The position numbers and the translations under genes were made by a program. Below, in pieces: positions 10,185-19,765 of a stretch of 64,000 bases of DNA (within the stretch, counting starts at the first letter, position 1; each line of letters opens with the position of its first letter). The notes beneath the pieces were generated by a model. That model did not search any database. It saw only the letters and a program-made list of their open reading frames with translations, and had not been told where the DNA came from. This DNA comes from Pseudomonas moraviensis (lineage in GTDB: Bacteria > Pseudomonadota > Gammaproteobacteria > Pseudomonadales > Pseudomonadaceae), in NCBI RefSeq assembly GCF_900105805.1, contig NZ_LT629788.1, forward strand, positions 4,820,501 through 4,884,500, read 5' to 3'.

Positions 10185-10374
10185 TTGGAGGTTCCCTTGA
10201 GCCGGTGGCACCACGACCTGCTAGACCCAGGTCGACGCGTGACCAAATGTTTCAATTCAGTCGCAGGTCCACACTAGCGCTGCTGAGGGATTAACAAAAA
10301 TGAATAAAAATTGGGTCAGGCATAAGCAAACACTTATAGTTGAAACAACTGACCGCTGACCGAGCCTGAAAACT

Positions 10375-11337
10375 ATGCGTAAGTCATTGATGCGTATGAC
10401 ATTGCGTCAATTGCAGATCTTCAATGAGGTGTGTGATTTACGCTCGTACAGTCGCGCCGCCGAGGAAATGTCCCTCACACAACCGGCCGTCAGCCTACAG
10501 ATTCGTCAGCTGGAAGAGCTGATTGGCCAGCCGCTGTTCGACTATGTCGGCAAAAAACTCTACATGACCGAGGCGGCAGAAGCGCTTCAGCGCGCCAGCC
10601 GCGACATTTTCGGGCGCCTGGAAAACCTCGACATGCAACTGTCGGACATGCAGGGTTCACTGCAGGGTCAGCTGAAACTGGCGGTGGAATCGAGCGCCAA
10701 ATATTTCGTGCCGCATCTGTTCGCCGCGTTCAAGCGCCAGCATCCGGAAGTCAATTTGCAGCTGACCGTGGTCAACCGTGGCCAGGTCATCCGCCGCCTC
10801 TCGGACAATCGCGATGATCTGGTGATCATGTCGATGGTGCCGCAGGACATGGGCCTGGAATTTCTGCCGTTCCTCAACAATCCGATTGTCGCCGTGGCGC
10901 GTCCGGATCACCCGCTGGCGCACATGGGCCCGTTGCGCTTGCAGGATCTGGAGCCGTATACGCTGCTGATCCGCGAGCCGGGCTCGGGTACGCGTCTGGC
11001 CTGCGAGGAATACTTCAAGGAAAAGCGCGTGCACTTCACTCAGACCCAAGAGGTGGCGTCCGCCGAAGCTCAGCGTGAATGCGTGGTGGCGGGCCTGGGC
11101 CTGGCGCTGTTGACGCGCCACGCCCTGAACCTGGAGCTGGCGACCGGCGGCCTGGTCGAGCTGCCGGTCGAAGAGTTGCCGCTGATGCGCAGCTGGTGTC
11201 TGGTGCAAGCCAAAGCCAAACGGCTGTCACCGGTGGCGCACGCCTTCCTGGCGTTCATCCGCAGCGAGCGGGCGCAGATTATTGCGCTGGTTGAGCGTTT
11301 CGACGGGAAGCGGCGGGCGTTGCCTGCCAATGCGTGA
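10375..11337 (+). CDS. pycR: LysR-family regulator of pyruvate carboxylase
   Basis: This 320-aa protein has an N-terminal winged helix (LRQLQIFNEVCDLRSYSRAA, then QPAVSLQIRQLE) and a C-terminal effector domain of the CbbR/CysB type. It is divergent from pycA, the arrangement of P. aeruginosa PycR (PA5437) next to PA5436/PA5435, so regulation of the pyruvate carboxylase genes is likely. The effector is unknown. The first ATG is used; an alternative ATG lies five codons in. Its 3' end overlaps a small convergent gene by about 59 bases. Confidence 0.85.
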   Translation: MRKSLMRMTLRQLQIFNEVCDLRSYSRAAEEMSLTQPAVSLQIRQLEELIGQPLFDYVGKKLYMTEAAEALQRASRDIFGRLENLDMQLSDMQGSLQGQLKLAVESSAKYFVPHLFAAFKRQHPEVNLQLTVVNRGQVIRRLSDNRDDLVIMSMVPQDMGLEFLPFLNNPIVAVARPDHPLAHMGPLRLQDLEPYTLLIREPGSGTRLACEEYFKEKRVHFTQTQEVASAEAQRECVVAGLGLALLTRHALNLELATGGLVELPVEELPLMRSWCLVQAKAKRLSPVAHAFLAFIRSERAQIIALVERFDGKRRALPANA

Positions 11338-11482
11338 TCTCGGGAAAATCGCCGATCTCGGCCTGAAGCTGGCGAAGTTCGAAGCGATCCTCGATTGCGC
11401 GGCGAAATTCCATGCGGCGCTGATCTTCCTGCTGACGACGGGTTTTCGCGGCGCTGTTGCGTTCTTCGTAGGGCTGAGCCAT
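11279..11482 (-). CDS. small conserved protein, PA3496-like
   Basis: A 67-aa highly charged protein (KTRRQQEDQRRMEFRRAIED) with GGGAGAC at ideal distance before the ATG. The charged core resembles a short family of Pseudomonas proteins named after PA3496 and described as putative envelope-integrity factors. I recall the family rather than prove it. No signal peptide or membrane segment is visible. It overlaps the end of pycR tail-to-tail. Confidence 0.65.
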   Translation of the reverse strand: MAQPYEERNSAAKTRRQQEDQRRMEFRRAIEDRFELRQLQAEIGDFPEITHWQATPAASRRNAQPAQ

Positions 11483-11602
11483 TTCGAGTCTCCCAGGGCG
11501 AGTACGGGAGTTTTACGATAGGCGTGGGGGATGACGGTTTGGCTGCGCGGGGATGACAATGTGATGAAATGTGCGCAGGGATGTGCTGTTGTTGAGGACG
11601 CT

Positions 11603-11695
11603 TTCGCGAGCAGGCTCGCTCCCACATTTGATCCCGTTATGACCCAGAATTTATGTTCTCAGAAGCCCCCCTGTGGGAGCGAGCCTGCTCGCGAA
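11603..11695. repeat. inverted REP pair
   Basis: TTCGCGAGCAGGCTCGCTCC at 11603 and its inverted mate ending at 11695 are separated by about 45 bases. This is the standard core found throughout the window, here between the small PA3496-like gene and the RpiR regulator. Confidence 0.92.
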
Positions 11696-11715
11696 CAAGG
11701 TCGGAACGACCTTGC

Positions 11716-12582
11716 TCAATCGTCCAGCGCTTTCACGGCCTTGGGCGACAAACGCAGACTGCGCAGACTGCGCTTCACGCTCTTGAGATGATTGACCAGG
11801 CTCGGCCCGCGCGCCATGGCCACGCCCATCGCCAGCACGTCGATCACCACCAGATGGGCGATTCGCGAGGTAAGCGGCGTGTAGATTTCGGTGTCTTCAT
11901 GCACATCGATCGCCAGATTGACGGTCGACAGTTCGGCCAACGGCGTCTGGCTCGGGCACAGGGTGATCAGCGATGCCCCGCTCTCGCGAACGAGGTTAGC
12001 GGTGATCAGCAAATCCTTGGAGCGCCCTGACTGGGAAATACAGATCGCCACATCGGTCGGCTTCAGCGTCACAGCCGACATCGCCTGCATGTGCGGATCG
12101 GAATACGCCGCCGCGGTCAGCAGCAAACGGAAAAACTTGTGCTGTGCATCCGCGGCCACCGCTCCGGAAGCACCGAAGCCATAGAACTCGACACGCTGCG
12201 CCTGGGACATCAGCGTCACCGCGCGCTGCAGCTCCACTGGATCGAGCTTCTCGCGCACTTCCATCAGGGTGTGCAGCGTGGTGTCAAAAATCTTCAGGCT
12301 GTAGTCGGCGACGGAGTCATCTTCGTGGATCGCGAACTGGCCGAAGCTGGCGCCGGCGGCCAGGCTTTGCGCCAGTTTCAGCTTGAGGTCCTGAAAGCCG
12401 GAACAACCGATCGCGCGGCAGAAACGCACGATGGTCGGCTCGCTGATGCCGACGCTGTGAGCCAGGTCGGCCATGGAACTGTGCATCACTGCCGCAGGGT
12501 CAAGCAGCACGTGGTCGGCGACCTTGAGCTCCGACTTGCGTAACAGGTGACGTGACTGGGCGATGTGTTGCAGCAGATTCAA
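11716..12582 (-). CDS. RpiR/MurR-family transcriptional regulator
   Basis: This 288-aa protein has an N-terminal HTH_6 domain (MADLAHSVGISEPTIVRFCR) and a C-terminal SIS sugar-phosphate-binding domain (FYGFGASGAVAADAQHKF, CISQSGRSKDL). HexR belongs to the same family, but this sequence departs from Pseudomonas HexR and is probably the PA5438-type paralogue that neighbours pycR. The start is a TTG at 12582 (product beginning NLLQHIAQSR) because the upstream codons look non-coding and AAGAG precedes it. It may link sugar-phosphate levels to carbon metabolism. The target genes are unknown, and no zwf-edd-eda genes are adjacent. Confidence 0.82.
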   Translation of the reverse strand: MNLLQHIAQSRHLLRKSELKVADHVLLDPAAVMHSSMADLAHSVGISEPTIVRFCRAIGCSGFQDLKLKLAQSLAAGASFGQFAIHEDDSVADYSLKIFDTTLHTLMEVREKLDPVELQRAVTLMSQAQRVEFYGFGASGAVAADAQHKFFRLLLTAAAYSDPHMQAMSAVTLKPTDVAICISQSGRSKDLLITANLVRESGASLITLCPSQTPLAELSTVNLAIDVHEDTEIYTPLTSRIAHLVVIDVLAMGVAMARGPSLVNHLKSVKRSLRSLRLSPKAVKALDD

Positions 12583-12709
12583 GGGGCTGGACTCTTCTTG
12601 TGGGCAAGGATGTAGCAAGCTTGTAGTTATACTACATGAATGGGCATTTTGCCTGCTCAATGCGTAACTCAATGTCCCTGTATCAGGCCTGCTGAGGTGC
12701 ATGTAGCCC

Positions 12710-15583
12710 TTACTGCGGATTTTCCTGACCGCGCAAAAGCCCGGCCAGACTGGCAGCGTCCACTGGCCGGCTGATCAGGTATCCCTGCACCTCGTCGCAA
12801 CGCTCGACGCGGAGAAATTCCAGTTGATCCTGCCGTTCGACGCCCTCGGCCACGACTTTCAGGGCCAGCCCGTGCGCCATGGCGATGATCGCGCGAGTGA
12901 TCGCGGCGTCCGCACTGCCCGCGCTCAAGCCGCGAATGAACGCTTGATCGATCTTCACGTAATCCACCGGAATACGCTTGAGATAACTCAAAGACGAATA
13001 ACCGGTACCGAAATCATCGATCGCCAGTTTCACCCCCAGATCGCGCAGTTGCTGGAACGTCGCAATGATGTGTTCGACGCTGTCGAGCAAATGGCTTTCG
13101 GTCAGCTCGAGCTCAAGGCAGTGCGGCGCTAGGCCGGTTTCTTCCAGCACTTGCCGCACCAGGCTGACCAGTTTGCCCTGACGCAGCTGATGCACGGAAA
13201 GGTTCACCGACACGCGGATCGGCGCCAGGCCCTGACGCTGCCATTCGCACGCTTGCCAGCACGCCTGACGCAGGACGAATTCGCCGATCGGGCCGATCAG
13301 CCCGGTCTCTTCGGCGAGGCCGATGAAATCCGCCGGCGGCACCTGGCCCATGCTCGGATGATCCCAGCGCACCAGCGCCTCGGCAGCATTCAAACGACCG
13401 CTTTGCAGGCACAGTTTCGGTTGGTAGAACACCGTCAGTTGCTGCTCTTCTATGGCCCGGCGCAAGTGGTTTTCCAGCTGCAAACGCTCGAGTGTGCTGG
13501 CTTGCAGGCTGTCGGTGTAGAACTGGAAGTTGTTGCCGCCCAGATGTTTGGCATGTTGCATGGCCATGTTCGACTGGCTGACCAGCGTCGAGATCTCCCG
13601 CGCGTTGTCGGGCAACAGACTGATGCCCATCGAGGCACTCACCACCAGCTCATGCCCGTCAACACTCAGCGGCAAACGCAGCTTGGCCGACAACCGTGTG
13701 GCGACCCGGGCCAGGCTCGACAGATTGCCGTAGGCATCGAACAGCACGGCAAACTCGTCTCCCGACAAGCGCGCAATGGTGTCGGCCTCCGGCAAGGCAT
13801 TGACCAGCCGGCGCGCCATCTTCTGCAGCAACTGATCGGCGACTTCATGACCAAGGCTGTCATTGAGCAATTTGAAACGGTCCAGATTGATGTGCAGCAA
13901 CGCCAGACTGCGGCGCCCGCCCTGGCGAACCCGCTGATGGGCTTCATGCAGGCGCTCGCGGAACAGCGAGCGGTTGGCCAGACCGGTGAGCTCGTCGTAA
14001 TGGGTCAGATAGCGCAGGCGTTCTTCCGACGCCCGCCGCGCCGAGAGATCGGCAAAGAAACCAACGATATGGCTGACATTGCCGCGGCTGTCGCGCACCG
14101 CATTGAGCTGCAACCATTGCGGGTACAACTCGCCGTTCTTGCGGGTTTCCACCAGTTCGCCCTGCCAGCTGCCGTGCTGCTCCAGCGCATGCCGGATCGC
14201 CACGTAGTGACGACGGGCATCGCGGCTGCACGGCAACTCGACAACGTTGCGCCCGAGCATGTCGTCAATCTCGTAACCGGTAACCCGGCTGAAAGCCTGA
14301 TTGATCGCAATCAACGCGTAGTCAGGATCGAGAATCACGATGCCTTCGCTGGCCGCCTCGAACACCGTCGCCGCCAGCCGTTGCTGCTCTTCGAGGCTTT
14401 TGCCGGCGCTGATATCGCGGCGGGTACCGACCATGCGGATCACCCGGCCGCTGGCGCTGCGCTCGACGGCGCGGCCGCGGTCCTCGATCCACACCCAGTG
14501 GCCGTCGCCGTGGCGCAAGCGATATTCGACCTGATAATCCTCGGTGCGCCCCTTCAAATGCTCGACCAGCGCGAACTGGAGTGACGGCACGTCTTCGGGG
14601 TGCAGTCGCGGTTTCAGATCGCGCAGAAGCGCAGTCACGTATTCCGGGGCGAGGCCGAACAGTTCCTGAACCTGCGTGTGGTGGACTTCGTCGGTCTGCA
14701 GATTCCAGTCCCATAAGCCGAGCTCACTGGCCTTCAGTGCCAGCGCCAACCGCGCTTCGCTTTTGCTCAAGGCCTGGTTGGCTGCATCCAGTTCGCGGCT
14801 GCGCTGGGCCACGCGATCTTCGAGATCAACCTGCGCTTCACGCAACCGGGCTTCGGCACAGCGGCGCTGCTCGATCTCTTTGCCCAGTTCCTGATTGAGT
14901 TGTTCGCTGCGGGCCTGTGCTTGCTGAAGGTGCTCGATCAGGTGCTGGTTCTGGAAACGCCGGAGCAAACCGCGATCGATCAGCCGATTGACCTGCCACG
15001 CGACCACGCTCAGCGAACCGAGCAGGATCAACCCCAGCCAGCCCCAGCCCCGTGCCTGATCGTCGCCGCCCCAGAACAGGTAGCCGATCGCTGGCAGCAG
15101 ACAGGGCAAGGTAAACGACAGGAACGCCGGCAGGCTCACGGCGTAGGCGACACTGGCCGACAGCGTTGCCGCGCCGATCAGGCCGAATACCCAGGCCTGC
15201 TGAATGAAATTGTCGGCGGGAACGAGGGCGATGCCGGCACCGGCCAAAGTCAGACCGGTCATGGTCGAACCGAGCAGAAACATGCGAAACCAGATCGGCC
15301 GGGCCTGGCGATCGGGAATCGCCGAATCGAACGCGGCCACCTGGATCACCCGCAACGCGACCAGCGACAGCAGCCACACCAGCCAGACGCTGACCACGAA
15401 GTAGCGCTGCGGGCTCCAGAGCAAAGCGGCGCAGACCAGACCATTGATCAACATGAACAGCGTGGGCAACAACGAGCCCTGATACAGCAGACGCGTGCGC
15501 TCCACCGCCATTTCGACGGCATAGTGCTTGCGGATCACCCGAGGGTCCACGGAGGGCCCCGACAGTTCGGCGCTGAGGGTCAT
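12710..15583 (-). CDS. membrane PAS-GGDEF-EAL cyclic-di-GMP protein
   Basis: A 957-aa protein. About five membrane segments span the first 200 residues, followed by a coiled coil (EKEIEQRRCAEARLREAQ), two PAS domains (about 290-540), a GGDEF domain with SGDEF near residue 606 and an EAL domain with EALVRW near 735 and DDFGTGYSSLSYLK. Both domains keep their signature residues, so synthesis and hydrolysis of cyclic-di-GMP are both possible; which dominates cannot be read. The start at 15583 was chosen over the upstream ATG because MTLSAELSG is the first plausible N terminus, although the ribosome site is weak. It is divergent from uvrD, as in P. aeruginosa PA5442/PA5443. Confidence 0.9.
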   Translation of the reverse strand: MTLSAELSGPSVDPRVIRKHYAVEMAVERTRLLYQGSLLPTLFMLINGLVCAALLWSPQRYFVVSVWLVWLLSLVALRVIQVAAFDSAIPDRQARPIWFRMFLLGSTMTGLTLAGAGIALVPADNFIQQAWVFGLIGAATLSASVAYAVSLPAFLSFTLPCLLPAIGYLFWGGDDQARGWGWLGLILLGSLSVVAWQVNRLIDRGLLRRFQNQHLIEHLQQAQARSEQLNQELGKEIEQRRCAEARLREAQVDLEDRVAQRSRELDAANQALSKSEARLALALKASELGLWDWNLQTDEVHHTQVQELFGLAPEYVTALLRDLKPRLHPEDVPSLQFALVEHLKGRTEDYQVEYRLRHGDGHWVWIEDRGRAVERSASGRVIRMVGTRRDISAGKSLEEQQRLAATVFEAASEGIVILDPDYALIAINQAFSRVTGYEIDDMLGRNVVELPCSRDARRHYVAIRHALEQHGSWQGELVETRKNGELYPQWLQLNAVRDSRGNVSHIVGFFADLSARRASEERLRYLTHYDELTGLANRSLFRERLHEAHQRVRQGGRRSLALLHINLDRFKLLNDSLGHEVADQLLQKMARRLVNALPEADTIARLSGDEFAVLFDAYGNLSSLARVATRLSAKLRLPLSVDGHELVVSASMGISLLPDNAREISTLVSQSNMAMQHAKHLGGNNFQFYTDSLQASTLERLQLENHLRRAIEEQQLTVFYQPKLCLQSGRLNAAEALVRWDHPSMGQVPPADFIGLAEETGLIGPIGEFVLRQACWQACEWQRQGLAPIRVSVNLSVHQLRQGKLVSLVRQVLEETGLAPHCLELELTESHLLDSVEHIIATFQQLRDLGVKLAIDDFGTGYSSLSYLKRIPVDYVKIDQAFIRGLSAGSADAAITRAIIAMAHGLALKVVAEGVERQDQLEFLRVERCDEVQGYLISRPVDAASLAGLLRGQENPQ

Positions 15584-15840
15584 GGGCAACGTTCTTGTTC
15601 TTATAAGGAGGGCGTGCGCCCGAAACGTGGACGGAGCATACACAAGCCGACCCCGTTGCCAAACTGCTGCCGATCACAATTGCAGGGAAAATTTCCGCCG
15701 CCAACGCCCCGCTGCCACCCCCCAGGCGAGACAGGCCGAAGCCTGCAGCCAATGACCGACCGGTCGTCCTCGGCAGCACTTTCATCGGCTAATGCAACGC
15801 GCGGTTTGCCCGGGCCCGCGGCGCACCCTAGAATGCCCCG

Positions 15841-18024
15841 ATGCGCGATGATCTCTCCCTTCTGCTGAACTCCCTCAACGATGCCCAACGCCAGGCCGTA
15901 GCGGCCCCCGTTGGCCGTCAGTTGGTCCTGGCCGGCGCCGGTTCCGGTAAAACCCGAGTGCTGGTGCACCGTATCGCCTGGTTGATCCAGGTCGAGAACG
16001 CCTCGCCTCACTCCATCCTGTCGGTGACCTTCACCAACAAGGCCGCTGCCGAGATGCGTCATCGCATCGAGCAGTTGCTGGGCATCAACCCGGCCGGCAT
16101 GTGGGTCGGCACCTTCCACGGCCTCGCGCACCGCTTGCTGCGGGCGCACTGGCAGGAAGCGGGCCTGAGCCAGACCTTTCAGATTCTCGACAGCGATGAC
16201 CAGCAGCGTCTGGTCAAGCGGGTGATCCGCGAACTGGGTCTGGATGAGCAACGCTGGCCGGCGCGTCAGGCGCAGTGGTTCATCAACGGCCAGAAAGACG
16301 AAGGTCTGCGACCGCAACACATTCAGGCCAGCGGCGACCTGTTCCTCGCCACCATGCGCGGCATCTACGAAGCCTACGAGGCGGCGTGCCTGCGTGCCGG
16401 CGTGATCGATTTCTCCGAGCTGCTGCTGCGCGCCCTCGACCTGTGGCGTGATCATCCGGGCCTGCTGGCCCACTATCAAAAGCGTTTCCGTCATATTCTG
16501 GTCGACGAGTTCCAGGACACCAACGCCGTGCAGTACGCCTGGTTGCGCCTGCTCGGCAAGGGCGGTGACAGCCTGATGGTGGTGGGCGACGACGATCAGT
16601 CGATTTACGGCTGGCGCGGCGCGAAGATTGAAAACATCCATCAGTATTCTTCGGATTTTCCGGATTCCGAGACGATTCGCCTGGAGCAGAACTACCGCTC
16701 CACCGCCGGCATCCTCAAAGCCGCCAACGCCTTGATCGCCAACAACACCGGGCGCCTGGGCAAAGAGCTGTGGACCGACGGCGGCGACGGCGAAGCGATC
16801 AACCTGTACGCGGCGTTCAACGAACACGACGAAGCACGCTACGTGGTCGAAACCATCGAAAGTGCGCTGAAAACCGGCCTGGCCCGTAGCGATATCGCGA
16901 TTCTGTACCGCTCCAACGCCCAGTCGCGAGTGCTCGAAGAAGCCCTGCTGCGCGAGCGGATTCCGTACCGCATCTATGGCGGGCAGCGCTTCTTCGAACG
17001 CGCGGAAATCAAGAACGCCATGGCCTACCTGCGCTTGCTTGAAGGTCGCGGCAACGATGCGGCGCTGGAACGGGTGATCAACGTGCCGGCCCGTGGCATC
17101 GGCGAGAAAACCGTCGAAGCGATCCGCGAGCACGCGCGACACAGCGATGTATCGATGTGGGAAGCGATGCGCCAACTGGTCGCCAACAAAGGCCTGACCG
17201 GCCGCGCCGCCAGTGCGCTCGGTGCATTCATCGAGCTGATCGAGAACCTCGCCGCCAAGTGCGCCGAGATGCCGCTGCACCTGATGACGCAAACCGTCAT
17301 CGAGCAGTCCGGCCTGATCGCCTATCACGAAGCGGAAAAAGGTGAAAAAGGTCAGGCTCGAGTGGAAAACCTTGAGGAACTGGTCAGCGCCGCGCGCAAC
17401 TTCGAGAACACCGAAGAGGACGAAGAGCTGACGCCACTGGCGGCATTCCTCGGCCACGCATCGCTGGAAGCCGGCGACACTCAGGCCGACGAGCACGAAG
17501 ACAGCGTTCAGCTGATGACCCTGCACAGCGCCAAAGGTCTGGAGTTCCCTTACGTGTTCCTGGTGGGCATGGAAGAAGGCCTGTTCCCGCACAAGATGAG
17601 CCTGGAAGAGCCCGGGCGTCTTGAAGAAGAACGGCGTCTGGCCTACGTCGGTATCACTCGGGCCATGCAGAATCTGGTGATGACCTACGCGGAAACCCGG
17701 CGTCTGTACGGCAGCGAAACCTACAACAAGGTGTCGCGTTTCGTACGCGAGGTGCCGAAGGGCCTGATTCAGGAAGTGCGTCTGTCCAATAGCGTCAGCC
17801 GACCGTTCGGCGGCAACCAGTCGATGAGCGGCAGCAATCTGTTCAGCGGCAGCGAGATACCGGAAACCGGTTTTGTGCTGGGTCAGGCCGTACGTCATTC
17901 GATCTTCGGCGAAGGGGTGATCCTCAACTTCGAAGGTTCCGGCGCCCAGGCCCGAGTCCAAGTGAACTTCAGCGAAGGCAGCAAATGGCTGATGCTCGGC
18001 TATGCCAAGCTGGAAGCCATCTGA
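15841..18024 (+). CDS. uvrD: DNA helicase II UvrD
   Basis: A 727-aa superfamily 1A 3'-5' helicase. It has Walker A AGAGSGKT (about residues 31-38), motif Ia SVTFTNKAAAEM, DEFQDTN, motif III GDDDQSIYGWRGA, motif IV LEQNYRSTAGIL and motifs V/VI TLHSAKGLEFPYV and YVGITRA. The C terminus has the UvrD Tudor-like segment (GEGVILNFEGSGAQARVQV). The protein unwinds DNA during mismatch and nucleotide-excision repair. Length is normal. A REP pair follows. Confidence 0.97.
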   Translation: MRDDLSLLLNSLNDAQRQAVAAPVGRQLVLAGAGSGKTRVLVHRIAWLIQVENASPHSILSVTFTNKAAAEMRHRIEQLLGINPAGMWVGTFHGLAHRLLRAHWQEAGLSQTFQILDSDDQQRLVKRVIRELGLDEQRWPARQAQWFINGQKDEGLRPQHIQASGDLFLATMRGIYEAYEAACLRAGVIDFSELLLRALDLWRDHPGLLAHYQKRFRHILVDEFQDTNAVQYAWLRLLGKGGDSLMVVGDDDQSIYGWRGAKIENIHQYSSDFPDSETIRLEQNYRSTAGILKAANALIANNTGRLGKELWTDGGDGEAINLYAAFNEHDEARYVVETIESALKTGLARSDIAILYRSNAQSRVLEEALLRERIPYRIYGGQRFFERAEIKNAMAYLRLLEGRGNDAALERVINVPARGIGEKTVEAIREHARHSDVSMWEAMRQLVANKGLTGRAASALGAFIELIENLAAKCAEMPLHLMTQTVIEQSGLIAYHEAEKGEKGQARVENLEELVSAARNFENTEEDEELTPLAAFLGHASLEAGDTQADEHEDSVQLMTLHSAKGLEFPYVFLVGMEEGLFPHKMSLEEPGRLEEERRLAYVGITRAMQNLVMTYAETRRLYGSETYNKVSRFVREVPKGLIQEVRLSNSVSRPFGGNQSMSGSNLFSGSEIPETGFVLGQAVRHSIFGEGVILNFEGSGAQARVQVNFSEGSKWLMLGYAKLEAI

Positions 18025-18044
18025 CCCCGGTTTGTTTGTTTGTT

Positions 18045-18132
18045 TGTGGGAGCGAGCCTGCTCGCGAATGAAATCAACGCGGTTGATCTGATACACCGCG
18101 GTGCAGCTTTCGCGAGCAGGCTCGCTCCCACA
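18045..18132. repeat. inverted REP pair
   Basis: TGTGGGAGCGAGCCTGCTCG at 18045 and its complement ending at 18132 flank a GC-rich 40-base spacer. It occupies most of the 300-bp gap between uvrD and the Tim44-domain gene. A TTTG tandem repeat (18031-18046) touches its left edge. Bases 18133-18324 hold only the presumed promoter of the next gene. Confidence 0.92.
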
Positions 18133-18324
18133 GAGTTCGGTGTTCTGACCCACAATCGCTCTGAACCTATCGCCTTTTCCTACAGACAAAAGTACATCGG
18201 CTGATTGCCTCGCCAAGCTGAACGCAACCTGTCAGGCAAAAGCCCGAAACACTCTCTCGCTAGCCAGTAACACTTCAGCTGTGCAACATGGCGCGCGTGT
18301 CTCCACAAAACGGGAATACCCTTT

Positions 18325-19200
18325 ATGAAACGTTTTCTTAGCATCGCCATGGCGTTGTGCATCGGCCTGACGATGAGCCTCGACGCCAACGCCAAGCGCT
18401 TTGGTGGTGGCAAAAGCGCCGGCGCTGCGCCGACGCACCAGACCAGCCAGATGGCTCCTTCTTCTCCAGGCGTGGGCGGTGCAGCAGCGACCGCTGGCGC
18501 TGCCGGTGCTGCTGGCGCCGCGGCCAAGGCCGGCGGTGCTTCGCGCTGGCTCGGCCCTCTGGCGGGCATCGCCGCCGGTGGCTTGCTCGCGTCGATGTTC
18601 ATGGGCGACGGCTTCCAGGGCATGCAGATCTTCGACATCCTGATCATGGCGCTGATCGCGTTCGTGATCTTCCGCTTCATTGCCGCCCGTCGTCGCAAGC
18701 AGCAGGAGCAATTCGCTCCGGCCGGCGCGCCGATGCAGCGTGAAGTGTTCGAGCAGAAGCCAGCCGCCATGGGTTCGATCTTCGGTGGTTCGGCTGCTCC
18801 GGCTGCCGCCCGTCCGGTGATAAACGCACCGGCCTGGTTCAACGAAGAGCGCTTCCTTGAAGCCGCACGCAGCCACTTCCAGTCGCTGCAGCAGCACTGG
18901 GACGCCAACGAAATGGACAAGATCGCCGAGTTCGTGACCCCGCAAATGCTCGAGTTCCTCAAGCGTGAGCGTGCCGATCTGGGCGACGGCTTCCAGTCGA
19001 CCTACATCGACAATCTGCAGGTGCAGCTGGACGGCGTCGACGATCGTGCCGACAAGACCATCGCCACCCTGACCTTCACCGGCGTGTCGAAAACCTCGCG
19101 TTTCGACCAGGGCGAAGTGTTCAGCGAAAGCTGGAACATGGAACGTCCGCAGGGCGACAACCAGCCTTGGCTGGTCGCCGGTATCCGCCAGAACGGCTGA
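18325..19200 (+). CDS. Tim44-domain membrane protein
   Basis: This 291-aa protein has a signal sequence (residues 1-23, DANA), a glycine/alanine-rich stretch (about 30-75) and two hydrophobic segments (about 76-92 and 102-118) with a following RRRKQQEQ charge cluster. The C-terminal Tim44-like domain (about 170-290) is recognisable as FNEERFLEAARSHFQSLQ and FTGVSKTSRF. Bacterial Tim44-domain proteins are of unknown function, probably membrane-anchored adaptors. A strong terminator follows, so the gene is likely monocistronic. Confidence 0.85.
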   Translation: MKRFLSIAMALCIGLTMSLDANAKRFGGGKSAGAAPTHQTSQMAPSSPGVGGAAATAGAAGAAGAAAKAGGASRWLGPLAGIAAGGLLASMFMGDGFQGMQIFDILIMALIAFVIFRFIAARRRKQQEQFAPAGAPMQREVFEQKPAAMGSIFGGSAAPAAARPVINAPAWFNEERFLEAARSHFQSLQQHWDANEMDKIAEFVTPQMLEFLKRERADLGDGFQSTYIDNLQVQLDGVDDRADKTIATLTFTGVSKTSRFDQGEVFSESWNMERPQGDNQPWLVAGIRQNG

Positions 19201-19229
19201 TCCCTGCTGCGCTTCACTTGCGGTAACAG

Positions 19230-19254
19230 AACCCCGGCCCCGGCCGGGGTTTTT
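19230..19254 (+). terminator. intrinsic terminator after the Tim44-domain gene
   Basis: A perfect CCCCGGCC/GGCCGGGG stem with a very short loop is followed by five T residues, 30 bases after the stop codon. Confidence 0.88.
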
Positions 19255-19336
19255 CATTTCACGGTTGCATCTGTAGCGAGCTACTGTATAAACCGGCCCA
19301 TATAAACCGCGCCATTCAAGCAAGAGGATCCCGGAC

Positions 19337-19744
19337 GTGGAAGAAATTATCGAACAACTGCGCGAAGCCAACGAACCCGTGCCGGTTCCTTTGGAATTGC
19401 CTGACGAAGACCTGCTGGTGGAAATCGAAGAACAACTGTTCATCGACATTCCGTTTGTCTTCAAGGAATTTTTGCTGACCGTCAGCGATGTGGTCTATGG
19501 CAGCCTCGAACCCGTGACGGTCACCGACCCGCAGTCACACACCTATTTGCCGGACGTCGCGGCCAATGCGTGGGATGTGGGCGTTGATCGCAGCTTGATC
19601 CCGATCTGTCAGGACGGCGACGACTACTACTGTGTCGAAGAAGACGGCACCGTGGTGCTGTGGCAGGCCGAAGAAGAATTGATCGCCGAGGAAACCTGGG
19701 AATCGGTATGGCACTGGGCGCGGGACGTCTGGCTGGAGAGCTGA
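19337..19744 (+). CDS. SMI1/KNR4-family protein
   Basis: A 135-aa acidic protein with the SMI1/KNR4 fold signature (IEEQLFIDIPFVFKEFLLTVSDVVYG, then LIPICQDGDDYYCVEEDGTVVLW and EETWESVWHWARDVW). The family includes immunity proteins of contact-dependent toxins, but no toxin gene is adjacent; a housekeeping role is more likely here. The start is a GTG with AGAGGA upstream. It converges on the Kef-type antiporter gene 21 bases away. Confidence 0.82.
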   Translation: MEEIIEQLREANEPVPVPLELPDEDLLVEIEEQLFIDIPFVFKEFLLTVSDVVYGSLEPVTVTDPQSHTYLPDVAANAWDVGVDRSLIPICQDGDDYYCVEEDGTVVLWQAEEELIAEETWESVWHWARDVWLES

Positions 19745-19765
19745 TCCGCCAGACGCCCCGGGTGG

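Noticed and set aside
13151..14584. 477-codon open frame opposite the GGDEF/EAL gene
   Set aside because: Low-complexity Gln/His/Arg-rich product without a domain, fully inside a well-supported gene.
15601..18216. 871-codon open frame antisense to uvrD
   Set aside because: The opposite strand encodes a complete UvrD with all helicase motifs; long antisense frames are expected in high-GC Pseudomonas genes, and this translation shows no domain.
19337..19744. SMI1/KNR4 protein as immunity protein of a polymorphic toxin
   Set aside because: No toxin, Rhs or CDI gene lies nearby.
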